From Musicola paradisiaca NCPPB 2511 (GTDB lineage Bacteria > Pseudomonadota > Gammaproteobacteria > Enterobacterales > Enterobacteriaceae), in contig NZ_CM001857.1 in the NCBI RefSeq assembly GCF_000400505.1, positions 1 to 64,000 on the forward strand: DNA of 64,000 bases. Direction: 5' to 3'. Position 1 is the stretch's first letter, and every line of letters starts with the position of its first letter. The notes below the pieces were generated by a model. That model saw nothing but the letters and a program-made list of their open reading frames with translations, made no database searches and was not told the DNA's origin. The translations under genes and the position numbers were made by a program. Of this stretch, positions 22,688-30,638 are shown piece by piece.

Positions 22688-22766
22688 GTTATACCCCGTG
22701 ATGATGTTGCCGACGCCGGTCGCGAATACGCGGGTGCCGGCAACACCATAGGGCCGCAGTCGTCGC

Positions 22767-23465
22767 TCATCCCCCCTGATAACGCCCCGGTTTGTGCCAG
22801 TTCATCAGCATGGCATTCATCGCCAACGCGCTGAGGGCCGACCAAAGCAGCAGCGCCGCAGGCAGTTTGATGAGCGAGAGCGCAAACACCAGCACGTCCA
22901 GCAGCATCTGAGTCTTCCCGGCGTTTATATTGAAGCGTTGGTACAACCACAGGGTCACGACGCCGGTGCCGCCGACGGAGGCATTGTGGCGGGCCAGCGA
23001 GAGGATCCCCATCCCCAGAAAGGTGCCGCCGACCAGCGCGGAAAACAACGGATGAATGTAGCTGATGGTGATCAGGCCAGGCACGGCTTGTGTGGTGCAA
23101 CCCAGCGCGATATTGACGATCAGCGTTTTCAGCGTAAAACCGCGCCCCATACTGAAGTAGCAGAACAACATGAACGGGATGTTGGTCAGGATAAACAGCA
23201 CGCCAATCGAGAGCGGAACGTAGTAGGAGAGCAATAGCGCGATGCCGGCAATGCCGCCAGTCACCATGCCGGAAAGTTTCAGCATGTTTAGCCCGAAGGC
23301 AATGAACATGACACCCAGCGCCAGCCCATAAATGTCGTCTTTCAGCGTATGGGCGATACCAGCGCGAGCGCCGATGCCGGGGATATTGCCCGGAATACTC
23401 TCTTTTCGCAGCACGTAGCCCCCTTTCTGATAGATCGTTCGCCATCTGAACCATAAGAAATGCAT
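22767..23465 (-). CDS. YitT family (DUF161) membrane protein
   Basis: 232 aa with about five or six membrane segments, for example LALGVMFIAFGLNML, MVTGGIAGIALLLSYY and TLIVNIALGCTTQAV. The motif SGMVTGGIAGIA is typical of YitT proteins. No function is established; the family is suggested to be transporters. The ATG at 23465 has no visible ribosome site. A GTG at 23414, behind AAAGGGGG, is a credible alternative start giving 215 aa. It is divergent from an Lrp-type regulator 149 bp away, which suggests regulation by that protein. Confidence 0.82.
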   Translation of the reverse strand: MHFLWFRWRTIYQKGGYVLRKESIPGNIPGIGARAGIAHTLKDDIYGLALGVMFIAFGLNMLKLSGMVTGGIAGIALLLSYYVPLSIGVLFILTNIPFMLFCYFSMGRGFTLKTLIVNIALGCTTQAVPGLITISYIHPLFSALVGGTFLGMGILSLARHNASVGGTGVVTLWLYQRFNINAGKTQMLLDVLVFALSLIKLPAALLLWSALSALAMNAMLMNWHKPGRYQGG

Positions 23466-23613
23466 ATGTTTGCATTTTATTTGCCTGATAATTCACCGGC
23501 GGCGCTTAAATTAACATTGATTGAAGAGTGTTTTTTTCCTAAAAATAAGCTTTATCACGCTTTTTTGTAGCGGATTTCTCTGCTTAATTGAGATTGGTTA
23601 GGGAGTATCACTC

Positions 23614-24084
23614 ATGAAGATGGATCGCATCGATGCCCAGATATTGAATGAGCTGCAGCAGGACGCCCGGCTGAAAATTACCGAGCTGGCAGAGCGGGTC
23701 TGCCTGTCGGCCACCCCCTGCACCCGGCGGCTAAAGCATCTGGAGGAGAGCGGCATCATTGAACAATATGTCACGTTGCTGGATCAGGAAAAGGCGGGAT
23801 TTCCGGTCAATGCTTATATCTCGCTGACGCTGGAGCCCAAATCCGAAGCCACCTTCCGCAAATTTGAACAGCAGATTGCAACGTTTGATGAAGTGATGGA
23901 GTGCCATTTGATGTCGGGCAGTCATGACTTCATGTTGCGGGTGGTGGCGGCCAGTTTGTCCGATTTTGAGCGTTTTTTGCAGAAAAAGCTGATCAAGATA
24001 GAAGGGCTGCGTGATGTGCAGACCTCGTTCTCGCTCAGGCGCTTGATCCATAAAACGGCATTGCCGGTGCGTTCTATGCTGTGA
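23614..24084 (+). CDS. Lrp/AsnC family transcriptional regulator
   Basis: 156 aa. The N-terminal helix-turn-helix shows MDRIDAQILNELQQDARLKITELAERVCLS and CTRRLKHLEESGII. The C-terminal RAM ligand-binding domain shows ECHLMSGSHDFMLRVVA and RDVQTSFSLRRLI. It probably senses an amino acid and may control the divergent YitT-family gene. Its 3' end overlaps the convergent ada gene by 11 bp. Confidence 0.9.
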   Translation: MKMDRIDAQILNELQQDARLKITELAERVCLSATPCTRRLKHLEESGIIEQYVTLLDQEKAGFPVNAYISLTLEPKSEATFRKFEQQIATFDEVMECHLMSGSHDFMLRVVAASLSDFERFLQKKLIKIEGLRDVQTSFSLRRLIHKTALPVRSML

Positions 24085-25156
24085 CGTCGCCGCTGGGTGC
24101 GTCGTCCGGCCTTGTGCGGCGCTCATGTTCCAACAGCCATTTTTTACGCCACAGGCCGCCTGCGTAGCCGGTCAGGGAACCATCGGCGCCGATCACCCGA
24201 TGGCAGGGCACCACAATCGCGAGTGGGTTGGCACCGTTGGCGCGCGCGACGGCGCGGCAGGCCGCCGTGTTGCCCACGCGGGTTGCCAGCGTGCGGTAGC
24301 TTTCCACCGTCCCGTAAGGAATGGCGCTTAATGCGTCCCATACCCGGCGGGTAAACAGCGTGCCGTGCTGCGCCAGCGGCGTCTCGAAGCGGAAACGCCG
24401 CCCGGCAAAGTAATCCCGTAACTCTTCTCTGAGGTGTTCAATGACGGGCAGCGTCCCCATGATGATGTTGGAGGCCGTGTGTTGTTTCAGCTTTTCCAGC
24501 TCGCCGGGCAACCCCTTGCGGTCGACGAATTCCAGCAGGTGGAGCGCATGTTCATCCGCGACAGCCAGCATGGTGCCGATCGGCGTATCGATCCACGCCG
24601 CCTTCAACAACCTGTGTCGCCTGGCCTGGCTGGGGGAAATGCCCAGGTGCCGGATGACGGCGGAGCGAAAACCGCTGCCGGATTCATAGCTGGCATCCAA
24701 CTGCGCGCTAATGACGTCTTCGCCGAACGACAGGGTCGTGATCCCTTTCGCCAATCGGCGCAGACGAGCCATTTCCAGAAACGTGATGCCGAACTGGCGT
24801 TTGAAGGTACGTCGTACGGTAGACGGATCCATCTGCATCGCGATCAGATCGGATTCGCTCCAGAGTTTTTCCGGCTGTTTTTCCAGCGCAGCGGTCAGGG
24901 TCGCTACGATACTCCCTTCTTCATCGCCTTTGGCCATCAACGGTCGGCAACGCTTGCAGGGGCGGAATCCGGCTTCCAGCGCTGTCGCCACCGAGGAAAA
25001 AAATTGTACGTTTTCCCGTTTAGGCTTGCGGGCGGCGCAGCTTAACCGGCAGAAAATACCGGTGCTTTTCACGCCGACATAAGCGAACCCTTCCCAGGTT
25101 GGGTCGCGAGCGATCAAGGCGCGATACAGTTCGTCGTCGTCGGGGAGGTCAAACAT
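24074..25156 (-). CDS. ada: Ada: adaptive-response regulator and O6-methylguanine methyltransferase
   Basis: 360 aa, the usual length. The N-terminal zinc domain has the four-Cys pattern GIFCRLSCAARK and FRPCKRCRP, where one Cys takes methyl from DNA phosphotriesters. An AraC-type helix-turn-helix lies near residues 85-180. The C-terminal methyltransferase has the active-site IVVPCHRVIG near residue 320. Methylated Ada would activate alkylation-repair genes, including itself. No alkB follows in this window; the convergent gene encodes an Lrp-type regulator. Confidence 0.95.
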   Translation of the reverse strand: MFDLPDDDELYRALIARDPTWEGFAYVGVKSTGIFCRLSCAARKPKRENVQFFSSVATALEAGFRPCKRCRPLMAKGDEEGSIVATLTAALEKQPEKLWSESDLIAMQMDPSTVRRTFKRQFGITFLEMARLRRLAKGITTLSFGEDVISAQLDASYESGSGFRSAVIRHLGISPSQARRHRLLKAAWIDTPIGTMLAVADEHALHLLEFVDRKGLPGELEKLKQHTASNIIMGTLPVIEHLREELRDYFAGRRFRFETPLAQHGTLFTRRVWDALSAIPYGTVESYRTLATRVGNTAACRAVARANGANPLAIVVPCHRVIGADGSLTGYAGGLWRKKWLLEHERRTRPDDAPSGDVTA

Positions 25157-25300
25157 AGCGGTTTCTCATCGGGCTGGCAGAACATGATCTCAGCCTAAAC
25201 GGTTTTACACCGTTAGTGCGCCTGATTTCGGGCATAGATTTTCTCGTGTACATGAAGGGAGTATAAACAGCAGAGAAGTCGGATGCAGCGAGGAGTACCT

Positions 25301-25756
25301 ATGTTAATGCAATGGACGAAAGGTGAATATCTGGTATCAACCGACAGGCAACGCCTGGATTGTGATGCCATCTACGCTTATCTCACCACATCAACCTGGG
25401 CGAACGGGATCGATCGTGAAACCGTGACCCTGTCTATCGATAACAGTTTGTGTTTTGGTCTTTTTCACCGGGAGCAACAGATTGGTTTTGCACGAATGGT
25501 GACGGATTTCGCCACCTTTGGTTATCTGTGCGATGTATTTGTCCTGCCGGAACGGCAAGGCGCGGGGCTGGGGCGTTTTCTGGTGGAATGTACGCTGGCC
25601 CACCCCCGGTTGCAGCGCCTGCGGCGGCAATTATTGCTGACCTCTACGGCGCCGTGGCTGTATCAGAAAGTCGGCTACGAGCCGATTAACCGGGACGATT
25701 ACACCTGGACATACGTGCGGCACGGTATTTACGACCGGCATGATGCGGTGCATTAA
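25301..25756 (+). CDS. GNAT family N-acetyltransferase
   Basis: 151 aa. The acetyl-CoA site appears as LCDVFVLPERQGAGLGRFLVE near residues 80-100, and the C-terminal part has LYQKVGYEPIN. The substrate is unknown. The ATG at 25301 follows AGGAG (25291-25295) with 5-bp spacing and is preferred to the ATG at 25283. It is divergent from ada. Confidence 0.88.
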   Translation: MLMQWTKGEYLVSTDRQRLDCDAIYAYLTTSTWANGIDRETVTLSIDNSLCFGLFHREQQIGFARMVTDFATFGYLCDVFVLPERQGAGLGRFLVECTLAHPRLQRLRRQLLLTSTAPWLYQKVGYEPINRDDYTWTYVRHGIYDRHDAVH

Positions 25757-25992
25757 GTGGGTCACTGCGGATCATCGGGCGCGGTATAGCCCAGATTGGT
25801 TGTCATTTTTTGCATGATCGGCAACTGGCGTTCGCGCGGCGCTGAAACGGCGCCACGCTTTTCTGCATCAATCCCAGATACCCGGCTGGCATGATGGCGC
25901 AGTGTCTCCAACCGCTTGAGTATTTGGATACATTATTGACCTTATCAACCAATAAGCTGCGCCCTTTAATTTTATAGATTTAGTCAAAGCGA
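25757..25992. other. Left border region of the restriction-modification island
   Basis: The stretch from the acetyltransferase gene to the left direct repeat carries no gene I can support. Composition changes here from GC-rich to AT-rich near 25920. With 26026-26096 it forms a gene-free 340 bp. A 69-codon minus-strand frame (25868-26077) runs through the repeat and resembles nothing. Confidence 0.45.
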
Positions 25993-26025
25993 GCTTATGT
26001 TGTACAAAAAATAGTGACGGGTCGC
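25993..26025. repeat. Left copy of 33-bp direct repeat flanking the RM island
   Basis: GCTTATGTTGTACAAAAAAT continuing to 26025. It matches 28591-28623 in the same orientation with about four mismatches. It lies about 70 bp before the restriction endonuclease gene and so marks the left edge of the AT-rich island. Confidence 0.75.
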
Positions 26026-26096
26026 AGTTTGGTTGAGATACTCTACATACAAGCGGTGACATTACAAAATCTAGCAATTAATTATTGGTACGATTG

Positions 26097-26825
26097 ATGG
26101 AACGAAATATAGCATTAGATGAATTTATTGAAGCAGGTATACAAGATTATCACAATAAAATACTTGAACGTCTCAAATTATTGAAATTGGGAGATATTCT
26201 TAAAAGGAAAAATCCGTATCTTTTCCGAGTTAAAAATCTAAACACGAGTCACGATTTAGTAAAATCTATCTTAGATGCCCATTTATCTTCACAAGAGGAA
26301 GGTATTTTTGGCGGTTTCTTAGAGGAACTTGCTATATATATCTGTCATGAGACATATAGAGGTATAAAATCATCGGCTGAAGGTATTGACCTTGAATTTA
26401 TTAATGACGGTGTTAGATATATTATATCTATAAAATCAGGGCCTAATTGGGGTAATAGTTCTCAGATAGCTAAAATGAAGGATCATTTCCGCAAGGCAAA
26501 AAGAATTTTGGGGACTAACGCAGGTAAACCTATTCCAGTAGAAGCGATTAATGGATGTTGTTATGGGAAAGATAATAATCCGATAAAAGATGAATATCAA
26601 AAATTATGCGGTGAAAAATTCTGGACTTTAATATCCGGAGATGAAAATTTATATAAGAAAATAATAGAGCCATTAGGATTCAAAGCAGAAGAAAGAAATG
26701 ATAAATTCAATTATGAATATGCTAGTGTATTAAATAAATTCACTATGGAGTTTACCCAAAATTACTGCACAGAAAAAGGTGCGATTGATTGGGAAAAGCT
26801 TCTGAGATTTAACTCTGGATATTAG
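26097..26825 (+). CDS. PmeII-like type II restriction endonuclease
   Basis: 242 aa, AT-rich. The segment LKRKNPYLFRVKNLNTSHDLVKSILDA followed by SSQEEGIFGGFLEELAIYIC matches what I recall of the PmeII family of restriction enzymes. A PD-(D/E)XK-like core is plausible around LEELAIY, IDLEF and YIISIKSGPNWGN. It should cut unmethylated DNA, protected by the methyltransferase encoded convergently at 26896-28293. The ATG at 26097 is preferred to upstream TTG codons at 26085 and 26094. The recognition sequence cannot be read from the gene. Confidence 0.78.
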   Translation: MERNIALDEFIEAGIQDYHNKILERLKLLKLGDILKRKNPYLFRVKNLNTSHDLVKSILDAHLSSQEEGIFGGFLEELAIYICHETYRGIKSSAEGIDLEFINDGVRYIISIKSGPNWGNSSQIAKMKDHFRKAKRILGTNAGKPIPVEAINGCCYGKDNNPIKDEYQKLCGEKFWTLISGDENLYKKIIEPLGFKAEERNDKFNYEYASVLNKFTMEFTQNYCTEKGAIDWEKLLRFNSGY

Positions 26826-26895
26826 TATTTTTTTTATAAAATTGCTTATGAGTTGTTAGATGAAAATCTAGCTCATAAGCAATTAATTGATTAAT

Positions 26896-28293
26896 CTATT
26901 GCTTTTTTATTTTAAAAAACTCAGCTTCCCACTCTTTATCCGAGGTGTTTTTATATCTTGAATATCTAAAATTAGGGATGCCAGGTTCGGCTTCTTTGCC
27001 ATTGAGCAGATTTATAATTGTATTACCTACTGCAAATCCTAAGCTAACTGGTACTGCGTTACCAACTTGCTTGTATTGCTGTAGCAAGGGGCCTGATATT
27101 TTCCAATTATCTGGAAATTCTTGAATTCGCTTATATTCTTGTATTGAAAGAGGGCGATTTTCTTCAGGATGTGCCAGATCCGTTGCAGGCATAGCCGGAT
27201 GTGTTACTAATGTTGGTGATGGTTTATCCCAAGCCAGTCTTCTTAGAAAACCTGTTTTACCACCACCAGAGTAAAAAGATTTCCCCATAGCTTCTTTCTG
27301 AAGATATTCTGGTAAATTTTTCCAGTTCTGGCCAGGTTTTAGCATTCTATAATACTTCAGCCGTTTTTCAGGAAAATTCAAATGATCGTGATTTTTTAAG
27401 TCACTAATACTGGATTCTAAAGTATTCCAATGTGGGAGTTCAAAGTAAGGATCATCAGAGTGGGTTGGTGTTAGGTAAGGTGGTGTTTTACCATTTCTTG
27501 AACAAATGATAATCACACGTTCCCTAATTTGTGGTGTTCCAAAGTTAGCCGCGTTATATAAATTAAATGAATAGGCATAACCTGAAATTTTTAATTTACT
27601 AAGAATGAAATTAAGAGCACCACCTTTAATTTCATCATTTTCAAGAACAGGGAAATTATCCCCTCTTTCTGCAAGCGGACGATGATTTAAAGCTGCTGAT
27701 AGTATTCCTCTAACATTTTCGATAATAAAATACTTAGGTTTAAGCTCTAATACCAAATCTATATATTTAAGAAAAACATTTCCTCTTTCATCTTTAAACG
27801 ATTTTCTCTTTCCAGCAGTGCTAAAAGCTTGGCATGGTGGGCCACCCATAACTAAATCTATATCCGTATCTGGAGATATTTTTGCTGCTTTTATAATATC
27901 CATAGCTGAGTAATCATTTATATCACTTAAAAGAGCAATGTCAGGTTTATTTAATGAGATTGTTTGTCTGCAATATTTATCAATCTCACAAGCAAGACGA
28001 ATGTCAAAGCCTGCTTTTTCGATACCTAAATCCAGCCCCATTGCACCAGAAAAAAAGCTTAAGGCAATAGGCTTACTTTTTTCAAAACATACAGAATTGG
28101 AAGTATGTTCATGATCTTTGACTGTGAGAGGGATTAGTTTACTTTTGTACTGTTTTAGACTGGATTCGTAAACCACCCAAGTTTGTCCTATTTTTTCGGA
28201 CTGTAGTATCCCATTTCTACATAAGTTACGAACATGTTGCTCACTGATAAGCAGCTCTCTAGAAACATCTTTTACGCTAATAAGGGTACTCAT
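26896..28293 (-). CDS. C5-cytosine DNA methyltransferase with N-terminal helix-turn-helix
   Basis: 465 aa. Residues 1-50 form an excisionase- or MerR-like DNA-binding domain (ISVKDVSRELLISEQHVRNL). From residue 76 it is a standard C5-methyltransferase: motif I ALSFFSGAMGLDLG, motif IV GGPPCQAFSTAGKRK with catalytic Cys154, motif VI IENVRG, motif VIII QIRERVI, and motif X GNAVPVSLG near residue 425. It is the cognate modification enzyme for the convergent endonuclease; 70 bp separate the two stops. The added N-terminal domain may let the enzyme repress its own or the partner promoter, as known for some methyltransferases. The gene is AT-rich. An unassigned frame ends 9 bp upstream. Confidence 0.9.
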   Translation of the reverse strand: MSTLISVKDVSRELLISEQHVRNLCRNGILQSEKIGQTWVVYESSLKQYKSKLIPLTVKDHEHTSNSVCFEKSKPIALSFFSGAMGLDLGIEKAGFDIRLACEIDKYCRQTISLNKPDIALLSDINDYSAMDIIKAAKISPDTDIDLVMGGPPCQAFSTAGKRKSFKDERGNVFLKYIDLVLELKPKYFIIENVRGILSAALNHRPLAERGDNFPVLENDEIKGGALNFILSKLKISGYAYSFNLYNAANFGTPQIRERVIIICSRNGKTPPYLTPTHSDDPYFELPHWNTLESSISDLKNHDHLNFPEKRLKYYRMLKPGQNWKNLPEYLQKEAMGKSFYSGGGKTGFLRRLAWDKPSPTLVTHPAMPATDLAHPEENRPLSIQEYKRIQEFPDNWKISGPLLQQYKQVGNAVPVSLGFAVGNTIINLLNGKEAEPGIPNFRYSRYKNTSDKEWEAEFFKIKKQ

Positions 28294-28302
28294 CTTTGTT
28301 TC

Positions 28303-28575
28303 TCAAACGAAAATCTTTAAGGTACCTATTTTGGCCTTCATAGCGCGATAATCAATAGGTAAACCGAAAAATTTAATGGCTACAACTAATGCCCACTCTG
28401 AGGTTATGCCGTAAGCATCCCTGTTAAACACAGTACCAAAATAGGCTTGTATCACCTGCCTGTATTCAATATAAGGCCATCTACTTCTGGATGTATTTCG
28501 TTCAGGCGGCAACCGAGTGTCAATTAAAGCGTTGATATTATCAAGAAAATCGTAACGAACTATGAGAGAGGTTTC
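28303..28575 (-). pseudogene. Unassigned open frame, probably a 5'-truncated gene
   Basis: A 90-codon open stretch ends 9 bp before the methyltransferase start, in the same direction. It has no ATG; the only usual start is a TTG at 28512, with no ribosome site. The translated part (WPYIEYRQVIQAYFGTVFN, ITSEWALVVAIKFFGLPIDY) has protein-like composition but I do not recognise it. It stops at the right-hand direct repeat. It may be the tail of a gene cut when the island arrived, or a small cotranscribed gene with an unusual start. Confidence 0.4.
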
Positions 28576-28590
28576 TTAGTTAATGAGTGG

Positions 28591-28623
28591 GCTTATTTTG
28601 TACAAAAAATAGTTACGGGGCAC
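28591..28623. repeat. Right copy of 33-bp direct repeat flanking the RM island
   Basis: GCTTATTTTGTACAAAAAAT continuing to 28623. It repeats 25993-26025 in direct orientation with about four mismatches. The two copies enclose the whole endonuclease-methyltransferase module of about 2.6 kb. Confidence 0.75.
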
Positions 28624-28701
28624 AACCAGTCCCATCAAGCAGGTCACATCAACCGGATGCGATTAAAACAAGAACACTCAGCGAAGAAATAATCATGCAG
28701 C

Positions 28702-28872
28702 ATGCCGGTCGGTTGGCGTCGGTTAAATAAGGGCGATGATTATTACGGCTATCAGATGCTATTCCATCGTGATGTGTTTTATCAGCTGCTGACGGCAGTG
28801 TTTCTTTCAATCTGCAAGCTCAACCTGAACGAAGGGAATAACGGCGCCGGTGATTCATCGTTGTTATTTTAA
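28702..28872 (+). pseudogene. 56-codon frame, possible gene remnant
   Basis: The open frame starts MPVGWRRLNKGDDYYGYQM and contains FHRDVFYQLLTAVFLS. It looks protein-like but is too short and unfamiliar to name. No good ribosome site precedes it. The end of the frame, including its stop, lies inside the 14-bp tandem array. It is most likely the tail of a decayed gene next to the restriction island. Confidence 0.35.
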
Positions 28873-28948
28873 GGGGCATGTTTTAACGACGATATTTTAA
28901 AGGTCATATTTTAAACGCCATATTTTAAACGCTATGTTTTAAACGTCA
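28865..28948. repeat. Six tandem copies of a 14-bp repeat
   Basis: Units start at 28865, 28879, 28893, 28907, 28921 and 28935, with consensus TATTTTAAACGCCA. Central units differ at one to three positions, and the first unit most. This is a minisatellite in a non-coding stretch between the RM island and glk. Confidence 0.85.
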
Positions 28949-28976
28949 TGTTTATCGCATATATCATCTACCGCTT

Positions 28977-29160
28977 AATATATACCCGCCATGCAGGCGC
29001 ATTGGCATTATGACTCAGTTTATCTGCGGGTTTCATTTCTTTGGGTTGCAGCACGCTGCATTCACCGCTGTTCCCGACAGGTTTGTCGTTCACCTAAATG
29101 AGCGACCGGAGCGAGCGCTTCGGGGGGCACGGACTGACTGCTTTCTGCAACTCGAATTAT
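28977..29160. repeat. Degenerate MITE-like copy
   Basis: It begins ATATATACCCGCC and ends TGCAACTCGAATTAT (29146-29160), the right end identical to that of the element at 21927-22122. The middle is different, and the left end is only partly kept. It codes for nothing I recognise. Confidence 0.45.
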
Positions 29161-29572
29161 GTTTGCCAGCGCGAAGATCGCCAGAGGAAAGAATAGAAAG
29201 ACCTATAAGATGAGTGGGATTATGTTTTCGCGGATTCCCTTTATGTATAACGGTAAAAATAAAGCATATTGCATGTGCTGAATATGATTATCATCAGGAT
29301 GGATTTGCGATGATTTTTTATACCATGATGATGGCTGATAACCGGAATTGATAATTTTATTATGGTTCGCTTTTATATTTTAGCTGTCATCCCTCCATCC
29401 GTTTATTCATAAGAAAATATTATCCAAACGGTGTTTTAATGCATCAGCCCGCAAAATTGCGCACGGACATTTGACGCCTTCTTTGGCAACGATATGCTGA
29501 AAATGATTGGAAAAGCCTGAATGATGGGGCATAGCTTGGGTGATGATGGAATTGTAAGGGAGAACCTGCTTT
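29161..29572. other. Gene-free region upstream of glk
   Basis: About 410 bp, AT-rich in the middle (29230-29440). It should contain the glk promoter, which I could not place with certainty. No open frame in it resembles a protein. Confidence 0.5.
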
Positions 29573-30541
29573 ATGTATCAATATGCGCTGGTCGGCGATG
29601 TCGGCGGAACCAATGCCCGCCTTGCTCTCTGTGATCTGACGAATGGCAATTTGTCGCACGGTAAGCAGTATTCGGTGTTAGAGCACGATAGCCTGGAAAG
29701 CGTCATCCGGTTGTTTCTTGGCGAACACGCCGCACTCGCCGTCGGCAGTGGCTGTATCGCCATCGCCTGCCCGATTACCGGCGATTGGGTGGAGATGACC
29801 AATCATAACTGGGCCTTTTCGATTGCCGCCGTGAAGCAGAGCCTCGGTTTTTCCCATCTGGAAGTGATTAACGATTTTACCGCCGTCAGCATGGCGATTC
29901 CGGCGCTGGCGCCGGACGATGTGATTCAGTTGGGCGGTGCAGCGCCGCTGGCGGGCAAGCCTATCGCGGTGTATGGCGCGGGTACCGGTCTGGGCGTCGG
30001 TCATTTGCTGCCGGTCGGCGACCAGTGGGTCAGCCTGCCGGGCGAGGGGGGGCATGTGGATTTCGCCTCTAACAGCGAAGAAGAAGATCTGTTGTTGCAG
30101 GTGCTGCGTCAGGAACTGGGGCACGTTTCCGCTGAGCGGGTGTTGTCCGGGCCGGGATTGGTCAATATTTATCGCGCCATCGTCAAATCGGATGATCGCG
30201 TGCCGGAGGCGCTAACGCCGCAGACGATTTCCGAGCGGGCGCTGGCCCACAGCGATGTGGATTGCCTGCGCGCACTGTCGCTGTTTTGTGTGTTGATGGG
30301 GCGGTTCGGCGGCAATCTGGCGCTGACGCTGGGCACCTTCGGCGGCGTCTATATCGCCGGCGGCATTGTGCCGCGTTTTCTTGAGTTTTTCCGTAATTCC
30401 GGCTTTCGGGCGGCGTTTGAAGACAAAGGCCGTTTTCGGGACTATCTGGCGGATATTCCGGCGTATCTGATAACCCACCCGCAGCCCGGTCTGCTGGGCG
30501 CCGGCGCGTATTTGCGTCAGGCGTTGGGACAGACGTTGTAA
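29573..30541 (+). CDS. glk: Glucokinase
   Basis: Cytoplasmic kinase that forms glucose 6-phosphate from ATP and free glucose. 322 aa, the proteobacterial Glk length. The phosphate-binding [14 protein letters not shown] is at the N-terminus. The glucose-site [16 protein letters not shown] lies near residue 75, [15 protein letters not shown] near 97, GTGLGVG near 137 and [10 protein letters not shown] near 154. It stands alone, followed by the minus-strand MocR gene. Confidence 0.97.
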   Translation: MYQYALVGDVGGTNARLALCDLTNGNLSHGKQYSVLEHDSLESVIRLFLGEHAALAVGSGCIAIACPITGDWVEMTNHNWAFSIAAVKQSLGFSHLEVINDFTAVSMAIPALAPDDVIQLGGAAPLAGKPIAVYGAGTGLGVGHLLPVGDQWVSLPGEGGHVDFASNSEEEDLLLQVLRQELGHVSAERVLSGPGLVNIYRAIVKSDDRVPEALTPQTISERALAHSDVDCLRALSLFCVLMGRFGGNLALTLGTFGGVYIAGGIVPRFLEFFRNSGFRAAFEDKGRFRDYLADIPAYLITHPQPGLLGAGAYLRQALGQTL

Positions 30542-30638
30542 GCCGTGTCCATCAAAGGGGTCTACCGCCGACGCCGCCTGAAGAAGCGGTTATCGCGGCG
30601 TAATGCGTGGCTGCTATGGCGATGGCAGGGCGCTCCGC

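Noticed and set aside
22684-23496. A 270-codon minus-strand frame overlapping the YitT-like gene
   Set aside because: Arg/His/Cys-rich translation in a different frame of the YitT-family gene, which has clear membrane helices in the accepted frame.
28865-28948. CRISPR-like array
   Set aside because: Units are 14 bp with no spacers between them, so this is a simple tandem repeat. No cas genes are present.
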